In this document: piece by piece, positions 35,801 to 46,740 of the stretch | How the letters are laid out: each line of letters opens with the position of its first letter | How positions within the stretch are numbered: the first letter of the stretch is position 1 | Assembly (NCBI RefSeq): GCF_037392515.1 | Contig: NC_090282.1 | Coordinates: 35,081,054 to 35,145,053 of the forward strand | Reading direction: 5' to 3' | Source: Haliotis asinina | Lineage: Eukaryota; Mollusca; Gastropoda; Lepetellida; Haliotidae | DNA: 64,000 nt | Program-made: the position numbers and the translations under genes | The notes under the pieces: model-generated | Seen by the model: only the letters and a program-made list of their open reading frames with translations | Told to the model about the DNA's origin: nothing | Databases searched by the model: none

Positions 35801-38800
35801 GATACGCTAGGTGATATGGAGGGTTTCATTCTTATTATTACAGGATACGCTAGGTGATATGGAGGGTTTCATTCTTTATTACAGGATACGCTAGGTGATA
35901 TGGAAGGTTTCATTCTTAATCACGGGATACGCTAGATGATAATGGGGGTTTCATTATAAGTGAGAGGATTCGGTAGGTGATATGGGGGGTTCCAATATGA
36001 ATGACAGGAATCGTCATGTAGTAAGGGGCAGTTCCATATCTATGACAGGAATCGTCATGTAGTGAGGGGTGGTTCCATATCTATGACAGGAATCGTCATG
36101 TAGTGAGGGGCAGTTCCATATCTATGACAGGAATCGTCATGTAGTGAGGGGCGGTTCCATATCTATGACAGGAATCGTCATGTAGTGAGGGGCAGTTCCA
36201 TATCTATGACAGGAATCGTCATGTAGTGAGGGGTGGTTCCATATCTATGACAGGAATGGTCATGTAGTGAGGGGCAGTTCCATATCTATGACAGGAATCG
36301 TCATGTAGTGAGGGGTGGTTCCAATATGAATGACAGGAATCGTTCATGTAGTAAGGGGCAGTTCCATATCTATGACAGGAATCGTCATGTAGTGAGGGGT
36401 GGTTCCATATCTATGACAGGAATCGTCATGTAGTGAGGGGCAGTTCCATATCTATGACAGGAATCGTCATGTAGTGAGGGGTGGTTCCAATATGAATGAC
36501 AGGAATCGTTCATGTAGTAAGGGGCAGTTCCATATCTATGACAGGAATCGTCATGTAGTGAGGGGCAGTTCCATATCTATGACAGGAATCGTCATGTAGT
36601 GAGGGGTGGTTCCATATCTATGACAGGAATCGTCATGTAGTGAGGGGCAGTTCCATATCTATGACAGGAATCGTCATGTAGTGAGGGGCAGTTCCATATC
36701 TATGACAGGAATCGTCATGTAGTGAGGGGTGGTTCCATATCTATGACAGGAATCGTCATGTAGTGAGGGGCAGTTCCATATCTATGACAGGAATCGTCAT
36801 GTAGTGAGGGGCGGTTCCATATCTATGACAGGAATCGTCATGTAGTGAGGGGCAGTTCCATATCTATGACAGGAATCGTTCATGTAGAGAGGGGTGGTTC
36901 CATATCTATGACAGGAATCGTCATGTAGTGAGGGGCGGTTCCATATCTATGACAGGAATCGTCATGTAGTGAGGGGCAGTTCCATATCTATGACAGGAAT
37001 CGTCATGTAGTGAGGGGCAGTTCCATATCTATGACAGGAATCGTTCATGTAGTGAGGGGTGGTTCCATATCTATGACAGGAATCGTCATGTAGTGAGGGG
37101 CGGTTCCATATCTATGACAGGAATCGTCATGTAGTGAGGGGCAGTTCCATATCTATGACAGGAATCGTTCATGTAGTGAGGGGTGGTTCCATATCTATGA
37201 CAGGAATCGTCATGTAGTGAGGGGCAGTTCCATATCTATGACAGGAATCGTCATGTAGTGAGGGGCAGTTCCATATCTATGACAGGAATCGTCATGTAGT
37301 GAGGGGCAGTTCCATATCTATGACAGGAATCGTCATGTAGTGAGGGGCAGTTCCATATCTATGACAGGAATCGTCATGTAGTGAGGGGCAGTTCCATATC
37401 TATGACAGGAATCGTCATGTATTGAGGGGTGGTTCCATATCTATGACAGGAATCGTCATGTAGTGAGGGGCAGTTCCATATCTATGACAGGAATCGTCAT
37501 GTAGTGAGGGGCGGTTCCATATCTATAACAGGAATCGTTAGGTAGTGAGGGGCGGTTCTAGTATCTATGAGTGGATGGGGTTCCATTTGTAAGCTACGGT
37601 TGATGAATGTTTACTTGCTGTGGGCACTGCTTTATTTCCACGAGCCTGGGTGGAATGGTGTGTGTTGTTACCGATGTAATGAGAGTAAGATAGAGTAAGA
37701 GTAAGATAATGCTGCTAAGTGGAAATAGGTGTGTATTGTGTTGGTTCATCGGGCGATTCTCTAAATTCAAAAGTGTCCGTTTGGGGTAACAACATGAAAC
37801 ATAAACCATATCTGACTCCAATACTGGTCTGTTTACATATTCAATACGATTTCAACGTACTTCCATTTAGTATAAACAGTAAGTTGTAAGGTACTTATAA
37901 TATTAATCCATCATTTGTAAACTGCATGTATTTGTCTTGACAGTTGAGATCTAAAACGCTCACCTTCTGTGTTTCAGGCAACTTCTCCTTCTTCTGGGTC
38001 AGAAACGACTTTTCCCTATGGCGAATTTTAAAAATGATGTTCAGACTGAACTTCCTCGTCATTTTCGTCCTCATGACAACCAACAACGAGTACATGTTGT
38101 ATTACATCTGCGCCATGCACACGTACTGGTTCATCAGTGTGTATGTATTCATGCGCGTTCTCAATAGCTGGAACAAGGACAGAATCAAGATGGCAGTCAA
38201 GTTTGCCGCCTATATAATTTGTAACGCCTTAATATTTGAAATCTCAGGCGTATGTTCCACCCTGTTCCGACCACTGTGGTTCATATTTGGTCTGCACGAA
38301 ACGAAATATGACATCATGCATGAATGGGAATTCAGAGCTGGACTTGACCACTGGGCATGTCTGACCGGGATGCTGTGCGCCTACAACTACCCACACTTTG
38401 AGGCCCTGTTGAAACGCCTTGAGAAGGAAGCGACGAGCAGGGTAGAAAAATACACTCAAATAGGCATCAAGACTCTCATGATTGTAGTTTCCCTTGCGGT
38501 GGGTGTACTGTGGTACACAACGTTCATGGGTAAAGACAAATACGCATACAACAGAACCCACTGTTATTCATCCATGATCCCGATACTGGTTTTCATTGTG
38601 TTACGGAACAGCTTTCCTATCCTTCGGCGACATTACATCCATATGTTCGCCTGGTTAGGCAAGATCACTCTGGAGACGTATCTCTCGCAGCTCCATGTAT
38701 ACCTGCAGTCGAATGCCAAGGATTTGCTGGGTTATCTTGTAGATCTGCCTCTTCTGAATTTTGCCCTGGCAACCATCATTTACCTGTTTATTTCCTACGT

Positions 38801-38957
38801 TCTGTTTCATCTAACAACGCAGTTCAGTTCATTTCTCATTCCCAAGGACTTGACAGTGGTGGCGAAATACGCCGTCATAGGTGCTGTCGTTGTCGGTGCT
38901 GCTGCAGCGATTGCATTTGGTCTTCAGGTGGCTCTAGGGAGACATATACATGTTTGA
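32860..38957 (+). CDS. Cas1p-family multi-membrane O-acetyltransferase, RWA-like
   Basis: The coding exons are 32860-33288, 34666-34784, 35376-35503 and 37978-38957. All junctions are GT-AG and in phase, and they join to give 551 residues. A first membrane segment ([19 protein letters not shown]) is followed by a charged linker, then a Cas1p domain with about ten membrane spans. Diagnostic blocks are [57 protein letters not shown] and [19 protein letters not shown]. Known members move acetyl groups in the Golgi onto glycans. Length and motifs fit plant RWA proteins better than vertebrate CASD1, which has an extra N-terminal SGNH esterase domain, and I find no SGNH exons upstream. The ATG at 32860 follows a good acceptor (ctgtttcag), so a 5' non-coding exon is likely. 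The acceptor glycan is unknown. Confidence 0.92.
33580..33745. repeat. A-rich low-complexity tract
   Basis: CAAA/AAAC-rich sequence within intron 1 of the Cas1-type gene. Open frames over it are compositional artefacts. Confidence 0.9.
35494..37580 (+). repeat. 41-bp minisatellite seeded on an exon/intron boundary
   Basis: The array fills most of intron 3 of the Cas1-type gene. Its first unit is the end of exon 3 itself (acaggattcg) plus the donor (gtacgtcg). Related units start at 35536 (acaggaatag) and 35577 (tcaggatccg), 42 then 41 bp on. From about 35631 to 35960 the units read 'acaggatacgctaggtgata' then 'gagggtttcattcttaatt'. A transitional unit near 35964 still reads 'aggattcggtaggtgat', echoing the exon end. 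From about 36000 roughly 38 homogeneous units read 'gttccatatctatgacagga' then 'atcgtcatgtagtgagggg'. The exon-near units are the most diverged. Confidence 0.9.
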
Positions 38958-40937
38958 ATTTCACACAAAGGTATAGTGTAAATGACACTTGTAGTGCTGT
39001 CGTCTGTATAGATTATTGGGAAAGGTAACCCTTTCCCGTGGGAATCTGTTATGGCATATTTATTACGCTTTTCCGATTGGTATTATTGTTCATTTGTACA
39101 GTGAAGGATGTCTGATTATGATTGAAGAACCTGTTGATTATGAATGAATACGTATGAACAAGGGATCGGAAAGACGTTCCACAGTAATGGTCATTGCTTT
39201 TCTGTTTAGCAGTTACCTTTCTCTTCATGCTCTCTCCTCTAGTACGATATAGTAGTTGACTGGTTGGCCAGATAGGTGGAGGAACCGGAAGTCACTCTGC
39301 ACGTCCTCTAGCAAGTCGAAGCAGGATCCGTTCATCGTGGGTTCTAATCTCTGCACCATGCTCAGTCATCTAATATTTGGACATCGACTCAGCGTCGCAC
39401 TGATATACTTTTCTGAGTAGCATCACCCGCACCTGTCTCACTCATATGGATTACAACTGTTGCATTGCTATTCATATGTCTTCATGACAAGCCGCCGTCG
39501 GTGTATTGTATTGATATGCTGGTATTTTTGTTTAAGCATTTTTGTCTTTCATAGATTTGCATGATGAATATCGACTCAGGGGACTTTAACAAAGGAATAC
39601 GCGATGTATTGTACTCGAATGACATCTGTTATATCACGTCTTCAGTGAGGTTCAGCTGGGTTTTAAGACATATCGGTAGTTGAGAAACATGGTCAGCGCT
39701 AATGTATGACGGCTGACTAGGGTCATAGCATTGCACATGACCCTGAGATATTCGTGCGATATCGCGACAAGGCGTTAGTGTGATGTGATATTGCGATATC
39801 ACGACGCAGACGAATATGAAATAACGAAAAAAGCATGCAGTGACATAAACTTAACAGGAAGGCATTGCGATAATATGACACATATGAGACCCTCTGAGTA
39901 TCTACCTGTTGGTCAACTGGTTGTCTAGATGACGTACTTTGTGTTTCCCCTGACATAAATCATGGTACTGTGTGAATTCACGGTGGAATGTATGTTTATA
40001 TTTACCGGGCATTTTGATTGTAAAGTAGAAACGTTTTGGGTAGCAACACCCACGTGGCGAAGCTTACAAAACATTTAACCCTTTTCACACTGTCCTGTTG
40101 GACAAATGTTATATCCTGCATATTATGTTATAACTTTTATTAAGTGTGAAATGGATTGTTGACTTTTCAGATATCTAGCAATGTGCTGAATGAGGATAAC
40201 GTTTTATTTTTTTAAAAGTTGATCGAATTTTGTGATTAATACATGTTACATGACAACTTGGGATGTACATATTCTTTTTTCCCATATAAAGGGCATACCT
40301 TTAAAAAACCTCATTCATGTTAAATTGTGCAGTGGTTTCATTCATTGTGACATGGATGTTGAATGATCAGATCATATCTCATACAGAATATGCATAGAAC
40401 ATGTGTGTGGATGCAGTGGTGTTCTTGTTAGAATATTGAGTTGTGCTCAGAGTAATGGTTTTACAAATGATTTAAAATGGATGTAAAACGTCATATGTGA
40501 ATCTCTATGTATTTCCATGTTTACACAAACCACTGTGTAAAATCTAATGTATTGTGAACCCGTGATATGGAAGCATGTGTAAATCCAGTTTGTAACAGCA
40601 GAGAACAAATTCTTGTTACCCGTGTGTCGAAGGTTTAATCCTGTTTGTGTTTCTAACATTCATAACTGACGTATATAACAAACTTATTCTGTTCCGCGCA
40701 CCTGTAAATTATAGTGAACAATGGTTATACCGAACTAAAATTAGTGGTCCCTTTGAGTTCGATACAACCGTAGTTTACTGCATAACATGAATTAGGATAT
40801 GGTTATACCATCAAGAGTCGAATAAACATACGTCAACGATAATTGTTAAGCACTGCCCCGGTTGACTAACATTTGTTCCTCTAACCAAGTAACATACTCT
40901 TTTTAAAAAGTAGGGGTACGTCAGTTTTAATTTACGA

Positions 40938-40940
<3 letters not shown>
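38958..40940. other. 3' flank of the Cas1-type gene and intergenic sequence
   Basis: No coding exon seen. Part of this is presumably 3' untranslated sequence, but no clear polyadenylation signal close to the stop was identified. Confidence 0.4.
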
Positions 40941-40973
<33 letters not shown>

Positions 40974-41051
40974 TGTATGTATGTGTGTATGTATGTATGT
41001 ATGTATGTATGTATGTATGTATGTATGTATGTATGTATGTATGTATGTATG

Positions 41052-41110
<59 letters not shown>

Positions 41111-41252
41111 GTATGTGTGTATAGGTATGTGTGTGTGTGTGTGTATGTGTGTGTGTGTATATATATAGGTATGTATATGTATATATAGGTATGTATATGT
41201 GTATGTATGTATGTATGTATGTATGTATGTATGTATGTATGTGTATATATAT
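40941..41252. repeat. Compound (TATG)n / (TA)n microsatellite
   Basis: A long TATG run gives way to TA and TG runs and then TATG again. Tyr/Met/Val-rich frames across it are meaningless. Confidence 0.98.
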
Positions 41253-41907
41253 GTGGTTATGACAATAATGAATCTATTGAGAGGGCTGCAACACCTTATG
41301 ACCTTATGGTTGTTGTTTGTACAGCAATTGCTTTTGAAAGATGTTTGGCGTATGACGTGAAATTTACATGTGTACGATATTCATTTTCAAACTAATAAAG
41401 AAACTAGAAACAAAGACTAACACCTGTGTGATGCAAGATGATTGTCAAACTTGATGATTTATAGTAATTTATCGACTTTCTTGAAAAACGTCAAAATCAG
41501 GAATGACACCCCATGCAGGTATGTGGTGCTACTGCGTTATGCACGTGTTTCCCATGCGTTGTGCTTGGGTGGTGATCAATAAAAATGGTGGTGCGGTCAT
41601 TAGATGTCTGTCTTTGAAAAGTCTCGTTAACGCCAGTACTTTCTATCTAAATTGAAAGTTCGGGTTCCCTACTTCTTTAAGAGTATGATTTACAAACGGT
41701 TGAGATGCGATTCTACTCATACCTTCATGTCGATACTGCTGATGTCTACGTGTTACGTCTCACGTGGTGAGCACTTTCCTCGGGATACTAATATTTGTGA
41801 AATATATATTTTTTAAACTTTTACTTTTATGCGGGTTATATTTTGCATTAAATGCATTGGTCTTTTGTGTTGTGAGTGTTGTTTATTTTGTGTTTATAAT
41901 CGAAACA

Positions 41908-43605
41908 ATGTGCCGGAACAATGACCTGATTAGTATTGTTACCTCCAGGGACAGTGACCTGATTAGTATTGTTACCTCCAGGGACAATGACCTGATTAGT
42001 ATTGTTACCTCCAGGGACAGTGACCTGATTAGTATTGTTACCTCCAGGGACAGTGACCTGATTAGTATTGTTACCTCCAGGGACAGTGACCTGATTAGTA
42101 TTGTTACCTCCAGGGACAGTGACCTGATTAGTATTGTTACCTCCAGGGACAGTGACCTGATGAGTATAATTATCTCACCTAACAATGACCTGATAAGTAT
42201 AGTTATCCCTCTGAACAATAGCCTTATCAGTATTGTTATCTCCCGAAACAATGACTTGATGAGTACAGTTATCCCTCAGAACAATAACCTGATCAGTATT
42301 GTTATCTCCCGAAACAATGACTTGATGAGTACAGTTATCCCTCAGAACAATAACCTGATCAGTATTGTTATCTCCCGAAACAATGACTTGATGAGTACAG
42401 TTATCCCTCTGAACAATAGCCTGATCAGTATTGTTATCTCCCGAAACAATGACTTGATGAGTACAGTTATCCCTCAGAACAATAACCTGATCAGTATTGT
42501 TATCTCCCGAAACAATGACTTGGTGAGTACAGTTATCCCTCAGAACAATAGCCTGATCAGTATTGTTATCTCCCGAAACAATGACTTGATGAGTACAGTT
42601 ATCCCTCAGAACAATACCCTGATCAGTATTTTTATCTCCCGAAACAATGACTTGGTGAGTACAGTTATCCCTCTGAACAATAGCCTGATCAGTATTGTTA
42701 TCTCCCGAAACAATGACTTGATGAGTACAGTTATCCCTCAGAACAATAGCCTGATCAGTATTGTTATCTCCCGAAACAATGACTTGATGAGTACAGTTAT
42801 CCCTCTGAACAATAGCCTTATCAGTATTGTTATCTCCCGAAACAATGACTTGATGAGTACAGTTATCTCTCAGAACAATAACCTGATCAGTATTGTTATC
42901 TCCCGAAACAATGACTTGATGAGTAGAGTTATCCCTCAGAACAATAGCCTGATCAGTATTGTTTTCTCCCGAAACAATGACTTGATGAGTACAGTTATCC
43001 CTCAGAACAATAACCTGATCAGTATTGTTATCTCCCGAAACAATGACTTGATGAGTACAGTTATCCCTCAGAACAATAGCCTGATCAGTATTGTTATCTC
43101 CCGAAACAATGACTTGATGAGTACAGTTATCCCTCAGAACAATAGCCTGATCAGTATTGTTATCTCCCGAAACAATGACTTGGTGAGTACAGTTATCCCT
43201 CTGAACAATAACCTGATCAGTATTGTTATCTCCCGAAACAATGACTTGATGAGTACAGTTATCCCTCAGAACAATAACCTGATCAGTATTGTTATCTCCC
43301 GAAACAATGACTTGATGAGTACAGTTATCCCTCAGAACAATAACCTGATCAGTATTGTTATCTCCCGAAACAATGACTTGATGAGTACAGTTATCCCTCA
43401 GAACAATAACCTGGTCAGTATTGTTTTCTTCCGAAACAATGACTTGATGAGGACAGATATCCTCCGGGACAATGACCTGACGAGTATAACTATCTCACCA
43501 AACAATTACCTGATGAGTATACACATCTCCCGGAACAATGACCCGATGAGTGTGCTTATCACCCGAAGTCCCGTTTCCAAGTCTTCACTTGGGTGCAACG
43601 TGTGA
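41908..43605 (+). other. In-frame 33/66-bp minisatellite with a 565-codon open frame
   Basis: The open frame has an ATG at 41908 and, without an ATG, continues upstream to about 41743 through a strongly hydrophobic stretch (FKLLLLCGLYFALNALVFCV). The array begins with 33-bp units coding DSDLISIVTSR. It then switches to 66-bp double units coding NNDLMSTVIPQ and NNSLISIVISR, and decays at the end. About 50 eleven-residue units run without a stop or frameshift. If translated, the product would be an Asn/Ile/Ser-rich repeat protein, perhaps behind a membrane anchor. The 33-bp period alone can keep a frame open, and I see no homology, so coding status is doubtful. Confidence 0.5.
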
Positions 43606-43620
43606 AGAAAGTACTTGGAT

Positions 43621-43665
43621 CCGCAACCGGATATTGCTGGAATAATGCTAAAAGCGTCGTAAAAC
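43621..43665 (+). repeat. SINE family A tail fragment
   Basis: Reads 'ggatattgctggaataatgc' then 'taaaagcgtcgtaaaaccc', the 3' end of family A. Confidence 0.6.
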
Positions 43666-43677
43666 CCATCACTACTG

Positions 43678-43830
43678 CTGTACAGAGCAGTGTTATTCCA
43701 GCTATATGGCGGTGGTCTTTAAATAATCGACTCTGAACCAGACGATCCAGTGATCAACAGCATGAGCATCATTCTGCGCAGTTAAGACTGGATAATATGT
43801 ACCGACCAATCAGCAAGCCTGACCACCCGA
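43678..43830 (-). repeat. SINE family B copy, truncated
   Basis: In reverse orientation it has 'gttattccagctatatggcg', 'aaccagacgatccagtgatc', 'aacagcatgagcatcattct' and 'gcaagcctgaccaccc'. The head end is missing. Confidence 0.7.
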
Positions 43831-44471
43831 GGGTTACCTAAGACCAGGTCTGTCTTCAGGATATGGAAGCCTATTCGCGCCCTCCTCATAATTGTTTATG
43901 CCATGTGAGATAGTACTTGCATCAACGTAGAAAATATTTACCTTCCGTATCAAGATCTTTAAATGTTACTTTTGTACTGCCGTTTATTCCTTCAGGTCAG
44001 TGACATCTGTCGGATATCTTATATAGGAGTGTATTGATTTTACAAGTTAGTGATTCATTTTGTTTGTTATAATGCTAGTGTCTTGATAATTAAGAAGAGC
44101 AATGTTTCTTTGGGCAACAGTAGTAATATACTGGTACTCTCGTACACGAATGGGTTTAGCAATAGTCAACATCACAGAAGGGGACACCACAGTCGGAATC
44201 GAATCCAGACCTTGAAGAGCGAACATTGTTACCACCAGGCTAAACGGAAAGACCACCTTGAACAGCATAAATTAATGACACTATGACCGAGATTCTTTAC
44301 TAACCCCTGCTCAATACTAATAACCCCTTTCGGATTTGGGGAAGGTTGGTGGATTTTCTCAATACTCACGATCGTGGATTCCTTCACTGACACATTTCCA
44401 GTAAGCGCCATGCATGTCTTCATTGCGGGGCCCATGCATTGGTCAACAAAAGGCAGGATTATCTTGAAAAG
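43831..44471. other. Intergenic sequence, no gene seen
   Basis: No exon recognised. A fragment at about 44175-44240 ('ggggacaccacagtcggaat') is probably another SINE A piece. Confidence 0.4.
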
Positions 44472-44626
44472 TGTGAGTTTAGTTTTACGCCGCTTTTAGC
44501 AATATTCCCGAAATGTCACTGTTGGGCATACCAGAAATGGACTCCACAAATTGTACCCATGTGCGGAATGGAAACCGGGTCTTTGGCGTGACGAGCGAAC
44601 ACTTTAACCACTAGGTTGTCCCGCCA
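44472..44626 (-). repeat. tRNA-derived SINE family A copy
   Basis: In reverse orientation it shows 'agttttacgccgcttttagc', 'ataccagaaatggactccac', 'ttgtacccatgtgcggaatg' and 'ggcgtgacgagcgaacactt', then 'taaccactaggttgtccc'. This is close to full length. Confidence 0.82.
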
Positions 44627-46740
44627 TCGTAAAAGTAGTCTAAGCAAACTTACTAAACTTAGTAAACTAAGTAAACTGTACGTTTACTTAGAATGATCTC
44701 AAAAGAAGCACTAGAACCCAACAACATAGAAAAGTAACAGTATATGTCTGTTTATTCGCAATCAATATTTTATTGCAGATTCGATTAACACATAACTGTC
44801 ATTATGGCTTCATTTTTTATACCTATCTGGTGCAATGTACGCGTCACAGCTGCAAAACCACTTGTAACAAAATGCTTGGAAATTACGTTGTCATCGAACA
44901 TTGTAAGTGTCTGACCAGTGAAGTACTGAAACCTGAGTAGAAATGAGGCTTTGAGGCTTATCAATTTGGAGTCATATTATTTACTATCCATATGCTTCAT
45001 CACATAAATCAATATTTATTGCGTTCCAAAACCAACAGAAAAATATCCTATATATAATTCATATTTAGCCAATCGTCATTTAATGTGGTGTTTTTAAACA
45101 CACATCTCGAGATCGATATCTCCAGGGTATATGTTCCGATAAATGTCCACTAGTGCCGGTTGTATAACACATTGCTCTTCATATAACCAAAATGAACCTT
45201 TGTACGTTTTGTTATGTGTAACAATATAAATTACATGGAAAAACATTAAGGAAATTAAATAAGTAAACCCACTACTACAACCCACAATGCCCTGTATTTA
45301 TTTATGCTACATCCGGTATATGTATGCATTACTTATATTTGTTGTATTATGGGCCAGTGGCCTACATTACTGAAATAAAATGTACGAATGTCTATCTGAA
45401 TTAACATGCAGTAGGTTGACAATGTAATGCCGGCAAAAGTACAATCGTTATCAAAATACAACGTCTTAACGGTAACCGAAGTTCAACGATTATATGACTA
45501 CGTGCAGGGGCGTAGCTGCCATTATAACGAACGGGCTTTGACATGACTGCTGCTAAAACATTTCGGCAAACACTCAATAATATCTAAATATAAAGTTTTA
45601 CAACCTAACGGGGTTACTCGAAATAAAAAATTGGCTGTACCACGCACCTGACGTCATAATCGTTGTCACGAAAAAAAACCCCTACAGGGTCATTCGTCAC
45701 GTGTGTTCATGCTGATTTATTTGAAACCTTGTCATGTTGCTATCAGCGAGTAGTCAGTCACATGGAGCGTTTTACTTACAACTTATCGTCTATGTCTGAT
45801 GACTGCTGGGAGGTGAGTCATCACACGGAAGCTCACATGCCTCATGACAAGATGTGCACTTGGAGCGAGTCAGTTGGTCGGCTTTTTTTCACGTTTTACA
45901 CATGATCGACCAGATCAGCTGCAGGAAGAAATTGTGATCGGCTATTTTCATTAACATCGTGTGGTTATGTTTATTTCCAAAATTGTATGTTAGGGAATAT
46001 GTCCGAAAGACTAAATTAACTCAAGTAGTGTGATTGTAGTCGTGAATAACACAAACACCGTCATCTTAATGACGATAGGTTCGGTAGGAGACTGCTACAA
46101 CCGATTTTGATATTTTAGTTTGATTTTAGGTTGTTCATAATAATATTTCAAGGAGTGAAGGGCGCCATAAACTGTACACAAAAAGAGATTTCGAGGCTAC
46201 CGATCGACCCTCCTAAATGGAGGTTTATAAATGAACTGTGAGAAACCACATTTCTCTTTAAAACCCTTTGACATGGATTCCTCATATTTTTTATTTGTAG
46301 AAGCAATTGCTTGACTATACTATATTATCTCAACCTAGAATCATGATATGTTCAAGCAATATTCTGTTTAAGTTGTTTAAGTAAAACCAGAAATTCAGGT
46401 CTATTTGTCAGTTAACCATGCGCTGATATGCAAGGTCAGTCTGTAAACATTCGAGTCTTAGCTGGACTATACAACCCAGTGAATCCATGATCTGGCTTTC
46501 TGTTTCCTTCACGAACACTTGATAGACTACAGACAACATTTGTGAAACACACTATAGTCTGCTAATCCCACGTGATCTATCACATGATCCGCAAAAATCA
46601 TGTGATCTCATTCAGCGATAAAGAATAACTTTTCGGAATATGCCAGTCACTTTGACAAGTAGCTACTGCAGATTAGACTACGTATAAGTGTACAATATCC
46701 GAGTTATTAATTGTCAGTTCTCTGTTTGAACTCTTACAGT
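44627..46740. other. Intergenic sequence and upstream region of the first GILT gene
   Basis: A solo end of the family C inverted-repeat element lies at about 45105-45160 ('gatatctccagggtatatgt', 'ccgataaatgtccacta'). No coding exon seen. The E-box cluster at 46569-46605 is listed separately. Confidence 0.45.
46569..46605. promoter_or_regulatory. Cluster of three E-box/M-box motifs upstream of GILT
   Basis: CACGTG at 46569-46574, TCACATGA at 46580-46587 and TCATGTGA at 46598-46605 lie within 37 bp, 136-172 bp before the GILT start codon. The last two are the same half-palindromic word in opposite orientations. In vertebrates such words bind MiT/TFE bHLH-zip factors that drive lysosomal genes. 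Application to this animal is inference. If a non-coding 5' exon exists, the cluster would be intronic. Confidence 0.4.

Noticed and set aside
35966-37580. Regularly repeated 41-bp units that could suggest a CRISPR array
   Set aside because: Units are contiguous with no unique spacers, no cas genes are near, and the array lies in an intron of an animal gene.
40949-41240. Tyr/Met/Val/Cys-rich frames
   Set aside because: Simple translation of TATG and TA microsatellites.
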